Source of the DNA: Microvirga sp. BSC39
GTDB lineage: Bacteria; Pseudomonadota; Alphaproteobacteria; Rhizobiales; Beijerinckiaceae
DNA: 64,000 nt
Assembly: GCF_000739015.1 (NCBI RefSeq)
Contig: NZ_JPUG01000068.1
Coordinates: 212,896 to 276,895, forward strand
Direction: 5' to 3'
Both the position numbers and the translations under genes were made by a program. Shown here in pieces: positions 62,317-64,000 of this stretch (its first letter is position 1; every line of letters begins with the position of its first letter). The notes below the pieces were generated by a model. The model saw nothing but the letters and a program-made list of their open reading frames with translations, ran no database searches and was not told where the DNA came from.

Positions 62317-64000
62317 TCACTGCTGCTGGTTCTGGCCCTGCAGCAGCGGGGTGATCCGGCGCATGGCCACCCGGCGGTTCTCCCTCTCCGGGGCTTCCGT
62401 CCTCACCTTGAGGTACTGCTCACCATAACCTTGGGTGGTGAGGTTCTCGGCCGGGATCTGGAAGCGCTCGGACAGGATCGTCGCCACCGTTTCGGCGCGG
62501 CGGTCCGAGAGGGTGAGGTTGTCCTCGTCGCTGCCGACCGCATCCGTGTGGCCTTCGATCAGGAAGATCTCATTCGGGTTCCGGGCCAGGGCGGATTTGA
62601 TCGCCTGGGCAATGCCCGTCAGAGCGCCAGCCTGATCGCCGCCAAGCTCCCAGGAGCCGAACTCGAAGGTGACCGTGTCGACGTCGACCCGGCGCATGCG
62701 CTCGCGCAGCGGCTGGCTGCGACGGACCTCGTCGAGGGTATACGACCGTTCGATCCGTTCCACCGGAGGAGCCGTGAAGGCCTCGACCAGATCCTCCTGC
62801 GAGGCACTTTCCACATCGACGATGTATTCCTCGCGGGGAATACGGACGACGGGCGGCGGCAGGCGCACGACGTCCTCCTCGACATAGCCGTAACCCGTCG
62901 CGCGGCGGTCACCGCGCCGGTTCTCGATGAGCACCACCTCGCGGCCGCCTGCGGGTTCACGCCTCACGCGGCGGATGAGGTTGCCGTACTCGTCCCGAAC
63001 CGTGACGATTTCCGTACCGTCGGGGCGGCGCACGATGGTGACCTCCTCGTTGCCGCTGCGCCGCTCCACGCGAACGTCGGCATCGCGATAGGTCCGGCGG
63101 AAGCGCTCGGTCTCGTCGTGGCGGATGATGACTTCATCGCCTTGGCGAATGATCGTGCGGTTGCCGGGCTCTTCGATGATCAGACGGCCGCCCTCACGAC
63201 GCTCGCGGCGCTCGCGACGCAGGTCCTCGATGCGGACGCGGGACGCATCCAGCGGCTGGGCTGTGGCAGGAGCTGCCTGCTGAGGCGCAGTCTGGGCCGG
63301 TGCCGTCGGCGCGGGAGCCGTAGGCTGGGCTCGCGTCGCGGGAGCGGCGGGAGCCGGGGCTGCCGGAGCCGTGGGTGCAGCGGTCGGCGCCGTCGCTGGA
63401 GCAGCAGGTGCCGGGGTAGCAGGTGCCGTGGTGGTCGGAGCAGCCGGGGCTGTCGCCGGGGCCGAAGGCGTGGGAGCCGTGGTCGTGGTGGGCGTATCCT
63501 GACCGGGACGCTGGTCGCGGGCGCGCTGGCGATCCTGTCGGTCACGGTCCGGACGATTGCGGTCGGGCCGCTCGCTGTCGCCGGCACGGGCCGGCTGCTC
63601 TGCATCGGCTGGGCGAGGGGTTCCTGCGGCAGGCCGCTGCTGGGCCGGAGCCGGAGGTGTCGCCGGCTGAGCCGCTGGAGCCGGAGGTGTTGCCGGCTGA
63701 GCCGCCGGAGCGGGTGTGCTGGGCGGCGTTTCGGCCGCAGGCGATTGCTGGCGCGGACGCTCGCGCTCGCCGGCGGGACGATCACGGTTCCGTTCGCGCT
63801 CCTGAGCAGCCGGGCGGGCCGGCCGCTCGGGCGTCTCGGCGGACGGACGGGCGCGTTCCGCAGGCTCTCCCTGGGCTGGACGCGCTGGCGTGGCAGGCGT
63901 CGTGCCGGAGGGCGGCGTGGGCCGCTCGGCCGGTTGTGCCGCGCCACGGCGCGGCGGCGGGGCATCCTCGGATTCGGTGGCCCGCGAGCCGCGCGGCCCA
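62317..64000 (-). CDS. OmpA-family protein with long Pro/Ala-rich region, 5' end outside window
   Basis: The frame is open from the stop at 62317 through the right edge of the window (about 561 codons), so the GTG at 63069 is not the true start. The C-terminal OmpA domain (about 110 residues) has FLIEGHTDAVGSDEDNLTLS and LSDRRAETVATIL, which bind peptidoglycan. Before it is a region of Arg/Glu-rich repeats (EDLRRERRERREGGRLII; DGTEIVTVRDEYGNLIRR), and before that, to the window edge, a low-complexity Pro/Ala/Gln-rich stretch of about 250 residues that likely spans the periplasm or is exposed. Similar proteins occur in Methylobacteriaceae. Signal peptide is not visible here. Confidence 0.85.
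   Translation of the reverse strand, partial: GPRGSRATESEDAPPPRRGAAQPAERPTPPSGTTPATPARPAQGEPAERARPSAETPERPARPAAQERERNRDRPAGERERPRQQSPAAETPPSTPAPAAQPATPPAPAAQPATPPAPAQQRPAAGTPRPADAEQPARAGDSERPDRNRPDRDRQDRQRARDQRPGQDTPTTTTAPTPSAPATAPAAPTTTAPATPAPAAPATAPTAAPTAPAAPAPAAPATRAQPTAPAPTAPAQTAPQQAAPATAQPLDASRVRIEDLRRERRERREGGRLIIEEPGNRTIIRQGDEVIIRHDETERFRRTYRDADVRVERRSGNEEVTIVRRPDGTEIVTVRDEYGNLIRRVRREPAGGREVVLIENRRGDRRATGYGYVEEDVVRLPPPVVRIPREEYIVDVESASQEDLVEAFTAPPVERIERSYTLDEVRRSQPLRERMRRVDVDTVTFEFGSWELGGDQAGALTGIAQAIKSALARNPNEIFLIEGHTDAVGSDEDNLTLSDRRAETVATILSERFQIPAENLTTQGYGEQYLKVRTEAPERENRRVAMRRITPLLQGQNQQQ

Noticed and set aside
63180..63965. Minus-strand frame of 261 aa rich in Arg and Pro
   Set aside because: It is a shifted frame of the Pro/Ala-rich region of the OmpA-family gene, whose own frame stays open to the window edge and has a domain downstream.

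Overview
The window is GC-rich chromosomal DNA, almost certainly from an alphaproteobacterium of the order Hyphomicrobiales (Rhizobiales). Gene order and protein style fit Methylobacteriaceae such as Microvirga or Methylobacterium best. This placement is inferred from conserved blocks (pyrB-pyrC'-plsY-dprA; rpsF-rpsR-DUF2232-rplI-dnaB-alr-radA-cvpA-purF-SDR; pdxJ-acpS-lepB-rnc-era) and from Rhizobiales-type intergenic palindromes, not from a marker RNA. No rRNA, tRNA, CRISPR array, prophage or insertion sequence was seen.

Layout. 1-3.7 kb: pyrimidine, phospholipid and DNA-uptake genes, including a dihydroorotase-like protein without its HxH metal ligands. 3.8-10.2 kb: AEC transporter, ArfB ribosome rescue, an SPW membrane protein, and the translation factor EF-P divergent from its modification enzymes EpmA and EpmB, then an aminotransferase. 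10.3-18.4 kb: ppx-rlmE, galactose dehydrogenase, a GIY-YIG gene framed by paired palindromes, a Tat-exported hydrolase, an MFS pump, guaB. 18.5-29.2 kb: RsmB-like methylase, RTX protein 1, guaA, an orphan TRAP permease pair, nnrU, a YfgM-like protein and der. 29.3-38.2 kb is the most accessory part: an EamA transporter divergent from a MocR regulator, a BTAD/TolB-like/TPR regulator divergent from a methyltransferase, and a solitary MmeI-like restriction-methylation fusion. 38.2-39.6 kb: a structured non-coding gap, a small Cys-rich protein and RTX protein 2. 39.8-53.6 kb: an SAF-domain oxidoreductase, then the large minus-strand housekeeping block, interrupted between radA and cvpA by RTX protein 3 and a CurA-like reductase. 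54.5-58.3 kb: pdxJ-acpS-lepB-rnc-era. 58.4-64 kb: a soluble chemotaxis-type receptor with PilZ, an adenylate cyclase/TolB-like/TPR protein, and the C-terminal part of a Pro/Ala-rich OmpA-family protein that leaves the window.

Themes. Nucleotide synthesis (pyrB, purF, guaB, guaA), translation and ribosome quality (efp/epmAB, arfB, rlmE, rsmB, der, era, rnc, S6, S18, L9) and envelope functions dominate. The least ordinary items are the MmeI-like enzyme with a near-perfect palindrome abutting its start codon and an AT-richer specificity region, two kinds of dispersed composite palindromes, three RTX proteins sharing one C-terminal module, and two proteins that join the same TolB-like/TPR half to different output domains.
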